This document shows positions 53,623 through 62,630 of a stretch of DNA of 64,000 nt, one piece after another. How positions within the stretch are numbered: the first letter of the stretch is position 1; each line of letters starts with the position of its first letter. The position numbers and the translations under genes were made by a program. The notes beneath the pieces are model-generated. The model had not been told where the DNA came from. It was given only the letters and a program-made list of their open reading frames with translations, and did no database searches. Origin of the DNA: Comamonadaceae bacterium (GTDB lineage: Bacteria > Pseudomonadota > Gammaproteobacteria > Burkholderiales > Burkholderiaceae_C); contig JAIYBB010000011.1 of assembly GCA_027488735.1 (NCBI GenBank), positions 1 to 64,000 on the forward strand, given 5' to 3'.

Positions 53623-54564
53623 ATGATTAAAAAAAGGGTGCTTGTAACTGGTGGTGCTGGTTTTCTTGGTTCACATTTATGTGAAAGACTAATTCTAAAT
53701 AATTGTGATGTATTGTGCGTAGATAATTTTTATAGTGGATACAAAGCTAATATTGCACACTTATTAAATAATAATAATTTTGAATTCATAAGACATGATG
53801 TTACCTTCCCGCTGTACGTTGAGGTTGATGAAATATACAATTTAGCTTGCCCAGCTTCACCATTCTTTTATCAATCGGATCCAGTTCAGACAACAAAGAC
53901 GAGCGTACATGGCGCTATCAATCTACTCGGTCTAGCCAAGCGGACTAAGGCGAAGATTTTCCAAGCCTCTACCAGCGAAGTTTATGGCGATCCGTCAGTA
54001 AATCCACAAACAGAGGGATATTGGGGTAACGTTAATCCGATAGGAGTCAGATCTTGTTATGACGAAGGAAAACGCTGCGCTGAGACACTTTTTTTTGATT
54101 ACTGGCGGCAACATAAAGTAGCAATTAAGGTTGCGCGTATTTTTAATACCTACGGTCCTCGCATGCACCCCAATGATGGGCGCGTGGTGTCCAACTTCAT
54201 CGTTCAGGCTTTAAATGGAGATCCGATCACACTTTATGGCGATGGCAGTCAGACACGGTCATTCTGCTATGTAGACGATTTGATCGAGGCCATGATACGT
54301 ATCATGGACACTGATTCAGAGGTGACTGGACCGATCAACATTGGTAACCCTGTAGAGTTCACGATCAAGCAGTTGGCAGAATTAATCATAGCCCAGACTA
54401 AATCAAGCTCTACAATCATATGTCGGAATTTGCCAAAGGATGACCCAAAACAACGGCAACCAGATATCACCTTTGCGCGTGACACCCTTGGATGGGAGCC
54501 GACAGTCCAGCTTTACGAAGGTCTGACGAAAACCATTGCATACTTCAAGACTATTCTCAGATAA
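53623..54564 (+). CDS. uxs: UDP-glucuronate decarboxylase (UDP-xylose synthase)
   Basis: The protein has 313 residues. NAD-binding [18 protein letters not shown] is present. The family-specific [45 protein letters not shown] and the catalytic [11 protein letters not shown] (Tyr-x3-Lys) are present, as are [22 protein letters not shown] and [14 protein letters not shown]. Together these are the UXS signature. It converts UDP-glucuronate from Ugd to UDP-xylose. Base composition shifts within the gene from AT-rich at the 5' end to a higher GC 3' half, as at a recombination join. Confidence 0.9.
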   Translation: MIKKRVLVTGGAGFLGSHLCERLILNNCDVLCVDNFYSGYKANIAHLLNNNNFEFIRHDVTFPLYVEVDEIYNLACPASPFFYQSDPVQTTKTSVHGAINLLGLAKRTKAKIFQASTSEVYGDPSVNPQTEGYWGNVNPIGVRSCYDEGKRCAETLFFDYWRQHKVAIKVARIFNTYGPRMHPNDGRVVSNFIVQALNGDPITLYGDGSQTRSFCYVDDLIEAMIRIMDTDSEVTGPINIGNPVEFTIKQLAELIIAQTKSSSTIICRNLPKDDPKQRQPDITFARDTLGWEPTVQLYEGLTKTIAYFKTILR

Positions 54565-54572
54565 GTCACGGT

Positions 54573-55631
54573 ATGAATACGAGAGCCCTTTTTCTAAGCG
54601 GTGATATGTCTTCCATCGGCGGCATTGAAAAATATAATCGTGATTTTATTGCCGCACTTGAAACAGCTGGAGTCAAGGTACACACTGTTCAGCGCCGTGT
54701 CGGCGGATTGGGTAGTAAAGTTAGGTTTTTTCTAGAAACATTGCTTGGTCTTCTAATCTTCCGACCTACCTACCTAGTTTGCGGCCACTTATATTTTTCT
54801 CCAATGGCCATAATTGCAAACACCCTGCTAGGATTGCGCTACTCGCTGTCACTATATGGTATCGAGGCCATCCGGATCGACAAGTCAATACATAAAAAGG
54901 CAATTTGCCGAGCAGACAGAGTGATTGTCATATCCGAGTACACAAAGCAACTTGTCACTCGTCAGTTTCCTCTCGATCCGGAAAAGCTATTCATGTTGAT
55001 CAGTTCAGTAGATGAGGAGCGTTACTTTCTGATACCTGGCAGGGAAAAGCTCAAAAAAAAGTATGGTCTTGAAGACCATCAGGTTATATTAACCTTGTCA
55101 CGTTTGTCTTCTGGCGAAGAAAAAGGACAACACCGTGTCCTAGTTGCCATGCCGGAGGTATTGAAGCGATATCCCGAAGCAAGGTATGTCGTTGCTGGCC
55201 CGGGCATCGATGATCGCATTACCAAGGTGCTTACCGATTACCCAAGCCTAAAAAGAAGCTTGGTACAAATTGGTCCAGTAAGCGAGGAGCAAAAACTGGA
55301 ACTCTATAACTTGTGTGATGTGTTCATCCTGCCTTCAAAAAATGAAGGATTCGGAATAGTTTTCATTGAAGCGCTTGCCTGTGGCGCACAGGTCATAGCT
55401 TCAGACGCCTATGGTTGTCGAGAAGGACTGCGCGATGGGCTGTTGGGAGCTCTGGTTAATCCTGACGATTCAGTATCCATCAGTCGCGCAATCCTGAATG
55501 CGCTCGACCGTAGTTCGTATCTCAATGAAAAACAGAGAATATCTAACCGCAGTAAAACAATGGAAATTTACAGCTACCAGGCTTGGTGTGAAACCGTAAA
55601 GACACTTGCAGAAAGAATGGTTGCCAGATGA
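54573..55631 (+). CDS. Glycosyltransferase family 4
   Basis: The ATG at 54573 (MNTRALFLSGDMSSIGGIEKYNRDFIAALETAG) was preferred over the in-frame ATG at 54492 inside uxs; the product has 352 residues. GT4 features: GGIEKYNRDF at the start, RADRVIVISEYTKQ, and the C-terminal nucleotide-sugar site LYNLCDVFILPSKNEGFGIVFIEALACGAQVIASDAYG (E-x7-E). Retaining transferase of the GT-B fold; sugar unknown. It overlaps the next gene by 4 bases. Confidence 0.88.
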   Translation: MNTRALFLSGDMSSIGGIEKYNRDFIAALETAGVKVHTVQRRVGGLGSKVRFFLETLLGLLIFRPTYLVCGHLYFSPMAIIANTLLGLRYSLSLYGIEAIRIDKSIHKKAICRADRVIVISEYTKQLVTRQFPLDPEKLFMLISSVDEERYFLIPGREKLKKKYGLEDHQVILTLSRLSSGEEKGQHRVLVAMPEVLKRYPEARYVVAGPGIDDRITKVLTDYPSLKRSLVQIGPVSEEQKLELYNLCDVFILPSKNEGFGIVFIEALACGAQVIASDAYGCREGLRDGLLGALVNPDDSVSISRAILNALDRSSYLNEKQRISNRSKTMEIYSYQAWCETVKTLAERMVAR

Positions 55632-56815
55632 CGAGGCTTGGCATTTTCATGTCACATCCTATTCAATACCAAATCGGCTTGCTACGCAATATCTCGAAAC
55701 ATGAAGGCATCGATCTTCTGGTGAATTTTTACTGGGACTTCGGTATCAACGAAAGTTACGACCCCGAATTTGGTAGCAAGATTAAATGGGACCTGCCGCT
55801 GCTAGAGGGCTATAAATCCCAATTCATCAAAAATTATGCCAAAAAGAAATCAACCAGTTTCTTCGGTTGTATCAATCCCAGCGTCGTGCTGCCGATCCTT
55901 CGCAAGGAATACGATGTTGTCCTGATTTTCGGCTGGGCCCTGTTTTCTAACTGGCTAGTGGTGCTTGCAGCTTTCATCTCGAGTACACCTATCCTTCTTT
56001 GCTCAGAATCTCCCCTATCGCATGAGGCGTCAAAAAAAGGACTTGCTGGAAAGGTTCGTAGAGCCATTTTGAAAACCCTGTTTTCTACAATCAGCGGTTT
56101 CCCCTACATCGGTCAAGAAAATCGCCTGTTTTATGAAAGTTTCGGAATCTCACCGAAAAAACTATTTTTCGCACCTTATGCGGTCGACAATACCATGCAT
56201 GACAAGGCAAGAAAGGAAAAAAAAATCGGCAGGATCACAAATTCAAACGTGAAAATCCTGTTCGTCGGAAAATTGATTGAGAAAAAGAGGCCTATGGATC
56301 TGTTGAAAGCATTCCATTGGTTACAAGAGGAAATAGGTGAAGCAAACACTGAGCTCTGGTTCGTAGGTAGCGGGATCCAGCAGTCCTCCTTGGAAGCCTA
56401 TATTGCAGATCACAATGTCAAAGCAGTCACTTTCTGGGGTTTTCAGAACCAAACCGAACTACCAAGTTTCTATGCTGAAGCAGATATTTTTGTACTGCCA
56501 TCAGGATACGGTGAAACATGGGGTCTTGTCGTAAACGAAGCCATGTGTCATGCCAAGCCAGTGATAGTCTCCGACCTTGTTGGGTGTGGGATGGATTTGG
56601 TTACTAGTACCAACGGTTTTCGCTTCCCCTACAAGAATGTGCCTAAGCTAGTTGATGCCCTGTACAAATTGGTTTCTGACAGCGCTCTACGCAGACGCTT
56701 CGGACAGGAGTCGCTCAGGATCATTCAGGGCTACAGTCAGGAGATTTCAGCCAGTGAAATCACCAACGCCGCGATCAAGGTCGCCCAAGGTATCGGAACT
56801 AAAGTTAATGAATGA
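55628..56815 (+). CDS. Glycosyltransferase family 4 (second)
   Basis: The protein has 395 residues and starts MTRLGIFMSHPIQYQIGLLRNISKHEGIDLLVNF, an N-terminus seen in a GT4 subgroup that begins with a SHPIQY motif. The C-terminal domain has ILFVGKLIEKKRPMDLLKAF, FWGFQNQTELPSFYAEADIFVLPSGYGETWGLVVNEAMCHAKPVIVSDLVGCGMDLV. GT-B fold; substrate unknown. The ATG overlaps the preceding stop. Confidence 0.88.
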   Translation: MTRLGIFMSHPIQYQIGLLRNISKHEGIDLLVNFYWDFGINESYDPEFGSKIKWDLPLLEGYKSQFIKNYAKKKSTSFFGCINPSVVLPILRKEYDVVLIFGWALFSNWLVVLAAFISSTPILLCSESPLSHEASKKGLAGKVRRAILKTLFSTISGFPYIGQENRLFYESFGISPKKLFFAPYAVDNTMHDKARKEKKIGRITNSNVKILFVGKLIEKKRPMDLLKAFHWLQEEIGEANTELWFVGSGIQQSSLEAYIADHNVKAVTFWGFQNQTELPSFYAEADIFVLPSGYGETWGLVVNEAMCHAKPVIVSDLVGCGMDLVTSTNGFRFPYKNVPKLVDALYKLVSDSALRRRFGQESLRIIQGYSQEISASEITNAAIKVAQGIGTKVNE

Positions 56816-57018
56816 TACAGGCCACTGACCCAATGCAACACAATTAAAAAGAAGGGCATAGATGTCATTTTTATTGGTACCGATGAAGCAGTGTGTGCGG
56901 TAGCGATTTAATAGTTGAGTGAGCAGGATACTGCGCTCTGGTTGAGGAACGAAAGATCAAATGCTTGCGATGCTGTATCTAGCGTGAACAACGTTTTAAT
57001 AATTCTCTGGTGACTTTT
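56816..57018 (+). other. Gap with possible gene remnant and ops-like sequence
   Basis: In this 200-base space one frame reads TIKKKGIDVIFIGTDEA...AVAI-stop (56837-56910). Its start resembles the Ugd segment [14 protein letters not shown], so a decayed dehydrogenase end is possible. GCGGTAGCG at 56897-56905 matches 9 of the 11 ops bases. Neither is certain. Confidence 0.35.
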
Positions 57019-58293
57019 ATGAATACCAAAATGTATAAAAGAATTTCTTGCTGTCGAGTATGTCAGTCCAATAATTTGGCCGACGTCCTGTCGCTTGGGG
57101 ACATGGCAGTTTCCGATTTTGTGGACGATCCCATTGCTGAACCCGGCATTATGGCTCCACTCGAACTTGTTCTGTGCGATTCCCAACAGGGCGGATGCGG
57201 CCTGCTCCAACTTCGGCATACAGTTTCCAGTGAGGCGATGTATCGAAATTATTGGTATCGCTCTGGAATCAACAAAACGATGACCGATGAACTTGCTGAC
57301 ATTGCTGATAACGCAAGCCGAGTTTCGAAACTTGAATCTGGCGATTTCGTTATCGACATTGGCTCTAATGACGGCACCTTGCTTCGCAGCTACAGGGTTC
57401 CCGGATTAAATACGGTGGGTTTCGAACCGGCACATAACCTTTACGAATACGGCAAAGAAGGAACTACTAAAGTCATTGCTGATTTTTTTAATCGCAGCGC
57501 TTGGACGGCTGCTTTCGGCCAAGCAAAGGCTAAGGCGATCACTGCTATCGGAATGTTCTACGACCTTGACGACCCCAACACCTTTGTCGCTGACGTATCT
57601 CAATGCCTTGACGACAATGGAGTCTTCATCATCCAGATGATGTACATGCCATTCGCGCTCGAAAGAAACGCTTTCGATGGCATCTGCCACGAGCATCTTG
57701 AATATTACACGATGTCATCTCTGGAAAAATTGCTTGACCGGCATAGTCTAGAAATCTTTGACGTAGAGAAGCGTGAAGAGATCAACGAGGGAAGCGTCCG
57801 CTTCTACATTCGAAAAAAAAATGTCAGTCTAATAGTATCTTCAGACACCCAATCGCGGGTTGCGCAGATCAGGATTGAAGAAGAAAAACTCAGACTTGAG
57901 GAGCCCTCAACCTACGAAGCGCTCGTCGAGCGCATTCAGGATGCTAAGCAAAAGACCTTGGAATTCATACGCCAGGAAAAAAACGTGGGCAAAATTATTC
58001 ACGGGTATGCCGCGTCTACCAAGGGAAACACGACACTCCAATTTTATGGCCTAACTACGGAATTAGTTGAAGCTATTGCCGATCGAAATCCCACAAAATG
58101 GGGAAAGTACACAGTCGCATCAGGCATTCCGATCATTTCAGAAGAAGAATCGCGCCGCCAGCAACCTGACTATTACTTTGTTTTAGCTTGGCATTTTCTG
58201 CCTGAGTTTATTGAACGAGAACAAAGATTTTTGAAGAGAGGGGGCAGATTCATTGCGTCAATGCCAAATTTTTTGATTATCAGCAATGGTTGA
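57019..58293 (+). CDS. SAM-dependent sugar C-methyltransferase
   Basis: The 424-residue protein starts at the ATG 57019; a GTG at 57010 is the alternative. The N-terminal zinc-binding part has CCRVCQSNNLADVLSLGDMAVSDFV...CDSQQGGCGLLQLRHTV. The methyltransferase core carries DFVIDIGSNDGTLLRSYRV. The EGSVRFYIRK and C-terminal IHGYAASTKGNTTLQF...DRNPTKWGKYTVASGIPI segments complete the three-domain pattern of TylC3/NovU-like enzymes, which add a methyl group to C3 or C5 of a 4-keto nucleotide sugar. A branched-chain sugar is therefore likely in this glycan. Higher GC than the 48-53 kb genes. Confidence 0.88.
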   Translation: MNTKMYKRISCCRVCQSNNLADVLSLGDMAVSDFVDDPIAEPGIMAPLELVLCDSQQGGCGLLQLRHTVSSEAMYRNYWYRSGINKTMTDELADIADNASRVSKLESGDFVIDIGSNDGTLLRSYRVPGLNTVGFEPAHNLYEYGKEGTTKVIADFFNRSAWTAAFGQAKAKAITAIGMFYDLDDPNTFVADVSQCLDDNGVFIIQMMYMPFALERNAFDGICHEHLEYYTMSSLEKLLDRHSLEIFDVEKREEINEGSVRFYIRKKNVSLIVSSDTQSRVAQIRIEEEKLRLEEPSTYEALVERIQDAKQKTLEFIRQEKNVGKIIHGYAASTKGNTTLQFYGLTTELVEAIADRNPTKWGKYTVASGIPIISEEESRRQQPDYYFVLAWHFLPEFIEREQRFLKRGGRFIASMPNFLIISNG

Positions 58294-59329
58294 CATGTCT
58301 GACTCAAAGAATGCAACGTATGAGCCTTGGTTAAGTATTTGTATTCCAACGTACAACAGACCTCTTCAATTGGAAAGGATGCTGTCAAAACTCATACCAG
58401 AGATAAATAATGGTGTCGAAATAATCATCCGAGATGATAGTGAACGTCAAGAGACTAGAATAATTGCAGAAAGAATACTAACAAATGGAAATGTAAATTA
58501 TAAATATTTCTCTGGGCCACGTATTGGTGTCGACTCTGCATCAATATTTCTATTGCAAAAAGCATCAGGCAAATATATTTGGTGGTTTAGTGATGACGAT
58601 GTAATAATTTCAGGTGCAATAAAAAAAGTTAAAGAAATAATATCAACCTCAGAATATGCAACGATATGGGCGAATTTTTCATATGACAAAAAAGGAACTT
58701 TAGCAGTGGACAGAGTATCCGGTCAATTTGAGTCACCAGATGAGGCGTTGATTACACTCGGAACAAATGTAGGTTTAATTTCAACTCAAATCGTTAGAAG
58801 AGAAATTGGACTCAAAGCGATAGATTTCGCAAAAAAACATATCCATGGTTTTTCATTCGCATCAACTGCAATTTTCTTGAGATCTCTTGCCGAGGGGCCG
58901 AGTTATTTTTTCAGAGGTCCTGCAATTGAATGCAATCTAACTGAAATAGATGAAATTAAGAAGATTACAACAAAAAACGGAGAAATAGTTAACGACGGAT
59001 TCAAGGTATACGGTGAATACTTTAGAAACTTAATAGTAGACTTGCCTGCACCATACTCTTGTATGGCGAAAAGGCGTTCAATATCAATAAATTTTGCATC
59101 GCTTTGGAGGGGGATGATTGTCGGAAGTATTGGTGGTTGGGACACTCCAAAAGGCAAGCGCCTGAAAATGCTACAACTTTACTGGAGCTATGCAGAATGT
59201 TATCCAGCACTATTACTTTTGTGCCTACCTCGAAGCATAGTTACCTCCTTCTTTGCTATATATAAAATTTTCTATTCACATAGGAAATTTATTTTTGTCA
59301 ATAAGATGAGGACATTGTGGAGTAGATGA
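58286..59329 (+). CDS. Glycosyltransferase family 2
   Basis: The protein has 347 residues. The GT-A core is visible: LSICIPTYNRPLQLERMLSKL, GVEIIIRDDSERQ, and WWFSDDDVIISGAI with the metal-binding D-x-D. Late residues include FSFASTAIFLRSLAEGPSYFFRG. Translation starts within the stop region of the previous gene, or at ATG 58295. The C-terminal 60 residues are hydrophobic and basic (YPALLLLCLPRSIVTSFFAIYKIFY), suggesting membrane association. Confidence 0.85.
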   Translation: MVDMSDSKNATYEPWLSICIPTYNRPLQLERMLSKLIPEINNGVEIIIRDDSERQETRIIAERILTNGNVNYKYFSGPRIGVDSASIFLLQKASGKYIWWFSDDDVIISGAIKKVKEIISTSEYATIWANFSYDKKGTLAVDRVSGQFESPDEALITLGTNVGLISTQIVRREIGLKAIDFAKKHIHGFSFASTAIFLRSLAEGPSYFFRGPAIECNLTEIDEIKKITTKNGEIVNDGFKVYGEYFRNLIVDLPAPYSCMAKRRSISINFASLWRGMIVGSIGGWDTPKGKRLKMLQLYWSYAECYPALLLLCLPRSIVTSFFAIYKIFYSHRKFIFVNKMRTLWSR

Positions 59330-60300
59330 AGCGCGCACTCGTTATAGGTGCTAAAGGACAGGATGGCTCATATCTGTCCGAATTGCTCCTGGTAAAAGGA
59401 TATCGCGTACACGCTGTTTATCGGCCAACTAATCCGGGAATATCAGTCGAAGCTTATTTCCCTTCATCGCTGCAAAACAGTGGACATTTTCTTCCGGTTA
59501 CCGGAACGGCGTCGGATCCCGTGTTTATTCAAAAAATAATCAAGGAGTTGTCACCGGATGAAATATATTACCTTTGTTCAAATCATGAACTTGATTACTC
59601 ACTTGATAATTATAAAAAATCCAGAGCAGTGAATCTTGACGGGTTGTCAGGCGCCTTGAATGCGCTTGCAGAGTCTTCGAATCCAGGAAGGCTTTTTTAT
59701 GCCAGTTCTAGTAATATTTTTTTTAATACAAAAATTTCACCCCAATGCGAAAACACAGCTCATACGCCTGGCACCCTTTATGGGTTTTTTAAAAGTGCTG
59801 CAATGTCACTAATCTCCATGTACCGCGAAAAATTTGGAATTTATGCTTGTTCCGGAATCCTATACAACCATGAGTCGCCAAGGCGTACGGACTACTTTTT
59901 GCCTAAGAAAATTGTGTCAGCTGCGGTCGCAATTAAATTGGGGCAGAATGCAAAACTCCAAATTGGCGACCTTGCTGCAATGCGGGATTGGGGATACGCT
60001 GGAGATTTCGTGCGTGCTATGTGGTTAATGTTACAAGCCGAACATGCAAGAGACTACGTTATCGGTACTGGAATTACTCGAAGCGTCGAATGGGTAGTTG
60101 ATTTTGTTTTTTCTGAGCTTGGATTGAACTGGCGAGAACATGTGGCGAGCTCCCACAAGTTGATACGAACCAGCGATGCCAGGGAATTAAAAGCAGACAT
60201 TACAAGAATTAAAACGGACTTAGGCTGGGAGCCTGAGATGGATTTCTCTGACGTCTTGAAATTAATGATCAGACATGAATTAGATAAAGCTAATATTTGA
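59326..60300 (+). CDS. GDP-mannose dehydratase-like SDR lacking the catalytic Glu
   Basis: The protein has 324 residues. The NAD(P) motif GAKGQDGSYLSELLLVKGYRVHAVYR and the late FGIYACSGILYNHESPRRTDYFLPKKIVSAAVAIK, MRDWGYAGDFVRAMW and LGWEPEMDF are GMD-type. The catalytic Tyr-x3-Lys is in TLYGFFKSA. In Gmd of this cluster the segment is S-T-S-E-L-Y-G; here it reads S-S-S-N-I-F-F, so the Glu needed for dehydration is Asn. A reductase or epimerase role on a GDP-keto sugar is more likely than dehydration (inference). Overlaps the GT2 gene by 4 bases. Confidence 0.78.
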   Translation: MKRALVIGAKGQDGSYLSELLLVKGYRVHAVYRPTNPGISVEAYFPSSLQNSGHFLPVTGTASDPVFIQKIIKELSPDEIYYLCSNHELDYSLDNYKKSRAVNLDGLSGALNALAESSNPGRLFYASSSNIFFNTKISPQCENTAHTPGTLYGFFKSAAMSLISMYREKFGIYACSGILYNHESPRRTDYFLPKKIVSAAVAIKLGQNAKLQIGDLAAMRDWGYAGDFVRAMWLMLQAEHARDYVIGTGITRSVEWVVDFVFSELGLNWREHVASSHKLIRTSDARELKADITRIKTDLGWEPEMDFSDVLKLMIRHELDKANI

Positions 60301-60341
60301 TATTATTAAATGTTTTTGAGATACTATAAAAAGGTAAAAAT

Positions 60342-61175
60342 ATGAATATTATTAAAAAGATATTGAGAAAAATTAATTTTAAGGGAAAAGGAAGGTTAGT
60401 CAAATTACTTTTTCCAAAACCTTTTAAAGGAGTAATTCCATATAAAGAAGCACTTATAGAGGTTAATACAACCAATATGATTGACTGGAATATATACTGG
60501 TTTGGTGGGTATGAAGATGATATAAACTGGGTGTTGCCATACTTTGTGAATCAAGAATCAACTTATATAGACATTGGGGCGAATATTGGAGTATATACAG
60601 TTTTATTAGCAAGCACAGCCAAGAAAGTTATTTCCATTGAACCTCACCCAGAGTTTCTATCGCACTTAAACCAAAATATAAATATAAATAGATTTAATAA
60701 TGTAGAGATTTTTAAATTCGCAATTGGAACAAAATCTGGAAATGCAATACTTTATGCCCCAAGTCAATCAATGACAAATAAGACTGCAACATTAAAAAAT
60801 GTAACCCCTTACATACCAGAGCAGTCCATGCAAATTCAAGTGGAAGTAAAGTCGCTGGACAGTATTTGTACAAATGAACGAAAAGTAGACTTTATAAAAA
60901 TAGATTGTGATTGGTGTGACGCAGATATTATATTGAGTGGCTTTGAGACAATCCGCAAGCATAGACCTGTAATACTTTTTGAAGATCTTGGCTCTTTTCC
61001 AGAGAACTGGGATAAATCACATGATGTCCATCAAACCTACATCCAAGCTTACCAGATGTTAGAAGGGTTAGGCTATCAAATTTTTAAAGTATCAGATCAT
61101 TCGCTGATCAAAGAGGGCAGAAAGCTTGGTGTAATTCAGAATATGTTAGCTATTCCATATCTATTTAATGAGTAA
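60342..61175 (+). CDS. FkbM-family SAM-dependent methyltransferase
   Basis: The protein has 277 residues. The SAM site is STYIDIGANIGVYTVLLASTAKKVISIEPHPEFLSHLNQNININ. The FkbM pattern continues with VEVKSLDSIC...VDFIKIDCDWCDADIILSGFETIRKHRPVILFED. Most relatives methylate a hydroxyl group, so this is probably an O-methyltransferase for a sugar of the glycan. In the usual KIDVEG position it has KIDCDW. AAAAAGGT precedes the ATG. AT-rich gene. Confidence 0.85.
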   Translation: MNIIKKILRKINFKGKGRLVKLLFPKPFKGVIPYKEALIEVNTTNMIDWNIYWFGGYEDDINWVLPYFVNQESTYIDIGANIGVYTVLLASTAKKVISIEPHPEFLSHLNQNININRFNNVEIFKFAIGTKSGNAILYAPSQSMTNKTATLKNVTPYIPEQSMQIQVEVKSLDSICTNERKVDFIKIDCDWCDADIILSGFETIRKHRPVILFEDLGSFPENWDKSHDVHQTYIQAYQMLEGLGYQIFKVSDHSLIKEGRKLGVIQNMLAIPYLFNE

Positions 61176-62079
61176 TATGAGCGGGAAAACATTGTTATTT
61201 GGGGGTAGTGGCTTTTTAGGGCCTATTATTTTAGAAAAAAACCCAAATATTGTGTCTGTAGGTCGAACTTCGCCGCCTACTTATGTAGGAAACCGACATA
61301 TACATATTGAAAGTGTCGACGATCTAGTTGTATTAGATTTTGAAGAGATAGATAATGTAATTTTCCTGATCGGAAGTTCTGATCATCATTATTTGAACTC
61401 GAGTGTGACTGCAGGAATTGATTTAAATGTATATCCGCTTAAAAAAACTTTAGCTTACTTTAGCAAGCGTAAACTGAATAAATTCATCTGTTTCACATCT
61501 ATTCTTCTTTATGACGTAAAAAAATTGACTTTACCTGTAAGTGAAAAACATGCGATATTTCCCTATGTAAACGAATACGTATTTAGCAAATTCCTGTCGG
61601 AAAAAATTGTTGAGTTCTACGCCGATAGGGTACCGACAATTATTATTCGTTGCTCCAACATATATGGACCAACCAAGCTAGTAAGACCCGATTTGGTCCC
61701 AACTCTGATCCAAAAAATCCTCAGTCCCAACGAAGCCTCGGTCTGGAGCAAAAAACCTGTCCGAGACTTCATCTATCTGGAAGATGCCGCCGATGCCATT
61801 ATGTTGCTCATGGATACGCCGTATACAGGCCCGGTAAATCTCGGCACGGGGACATCAAGCAGCATCGGACAAATCGCTGAAATCTTGCAAAACTGCTCCG
61901 GTAAGCAAACGATTGATCTGGACGTGAATGTTTCTGGACCAATGAATTTCTGCTGTGACATGTCACTGCTCAAACGACTCACCGGATGGAAACCGAAGTA
62001 CACCATCGAGCAAGGTATCGAGAAGACTTATTACCGTATGAAGGGATGGGCTGACGAGTGCAAATGGTGGCTGGGTTAA
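61168..62079 (+). CDS. NAD-dependent epimerase/dehydratase (SDR)
   Basis: The protein has 303 residues. The NAD site TLLFGGSGFLGPIIL and the catalytic YVNEYVFSKFLSE (Tyr-x3-Lys) are clear, as are IRCSNIYGP and PVRDFIYLEDAADAI. It is a short extended-SDR without the dehydratase Glu, so epimerase or reductase activity on a nucleotide sugar is likely. The 3' half (from about 61650) is notably richer in GC than the 5' half. ATG 61168 overlaps the previous gene; ATG 61177 is an alternative. Confidence 0.8.
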   Translation: MSNMSGKTLLFGGSGFLGPIILEKNPNIVSVGRTSPPTYVGNRHIHIESVDDLVVLDFEEIDNVIFLIGSSDHHYLNSSVTAGIDLNVYPLKKTLAYFSKRKLNKFICFTSILLYDVKKLTLPVSEKHAIFPYVNEYVFSKFLSEKIVEFYADRVPTIIIRCSNIYGPTKLVRPDLVPTLIQKILSPNEASVWSKKPVRDFIYLEDAADAIMLLMDTPYTGPVNLGTGTSSSIGQIAEILQNCSGKQTIDLDVNVSGPMNFCCDMSLLKRLTGWKPKYTIEQGIEKTYYRMKGWADECKWWLG

Positions 62080-62615
62080 CTATCTGGAAAAATTGCCCTG
62101 TGAACGTGCCGCATCACTAGGTTCACGTCGTGAATCAGGAGATCATCGAACGTGAACGGCCGCAGGCTCATTGCCTCATATTCGCACGTCAGAAGCCTAG
62201 CGTTGGCCTTTAGCAGTTCCTCTTTTGACAAAACTATAGAAAAAAACTGAATGATATCGTGCTTCCCTTGGTCGACCGGCGCTTCCTTTCTGTCGCGCCA
62301 GATGACCTCTAGGATCGTTACAGGATTGAAGCGGGTCTCGTCGGCATCGACTCCGGTTTCTCGCAGTAAATTCCGTCTAACAGCGGATATTGAAGCCTCT
62401 CCTGCAAACCGCCTGCCGCCGATGGTCCAATAACCCTTCATGGGACTTACATTACGCTTAGCCAAATATACTAACTTCATTTCTGGAGAAATAATTACCG
62501 CATCAGCGCAGACAATGATCAAGGAGGACATGGCTTCGGCATAAATTTCGGTAGTCAGCTGTTTCTGGGAAATTATGTGGTCTGATTCCACAAAAATACC
62601 TTTGTTATATTTCAT
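62076..62615 (-). CDS. Nudix hydrolase, GDP-mannose hydrolase-like
   Basis: The protein has 179 residues. It is the only - strand gene of the cluster and is convergent with the SDR gene (4-base overlap). The Nudix box reads G-RRFAG-E, seven residues, then R-N-L-L-R-E-T-G-V. Compared with the canonical R-E-x-x-E-E-x-G, two Glu are replaced, as in GDP-mannose mannosyl hydrolase (Gmm/NudD), where the same two positions are changed. SPMKGYWTIGGRRF is also close to that group. It may trim GDP-mannose or GDP-deoxysugars in the pathway. Confidence 0.75.
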   Translation of the reverse strand: MKYNKGIFVESDHIISQKQLTTEIYAEAMSSLIIVCADAVIISPEMKLVYLAKRNVSPMKGYWTIGGRRFAGEASISAVRRNLLRETGVDADETRFNPVTILEVIWRDRKEAPVDQGKHDIIQFFSIVLSKEELLKANARLLTCEYEAMSLRPFTFDDLLIHDVNLVMRHVHRAIFPDS

Positions 62616-62630
62616 ATTTTAATTACTTTG

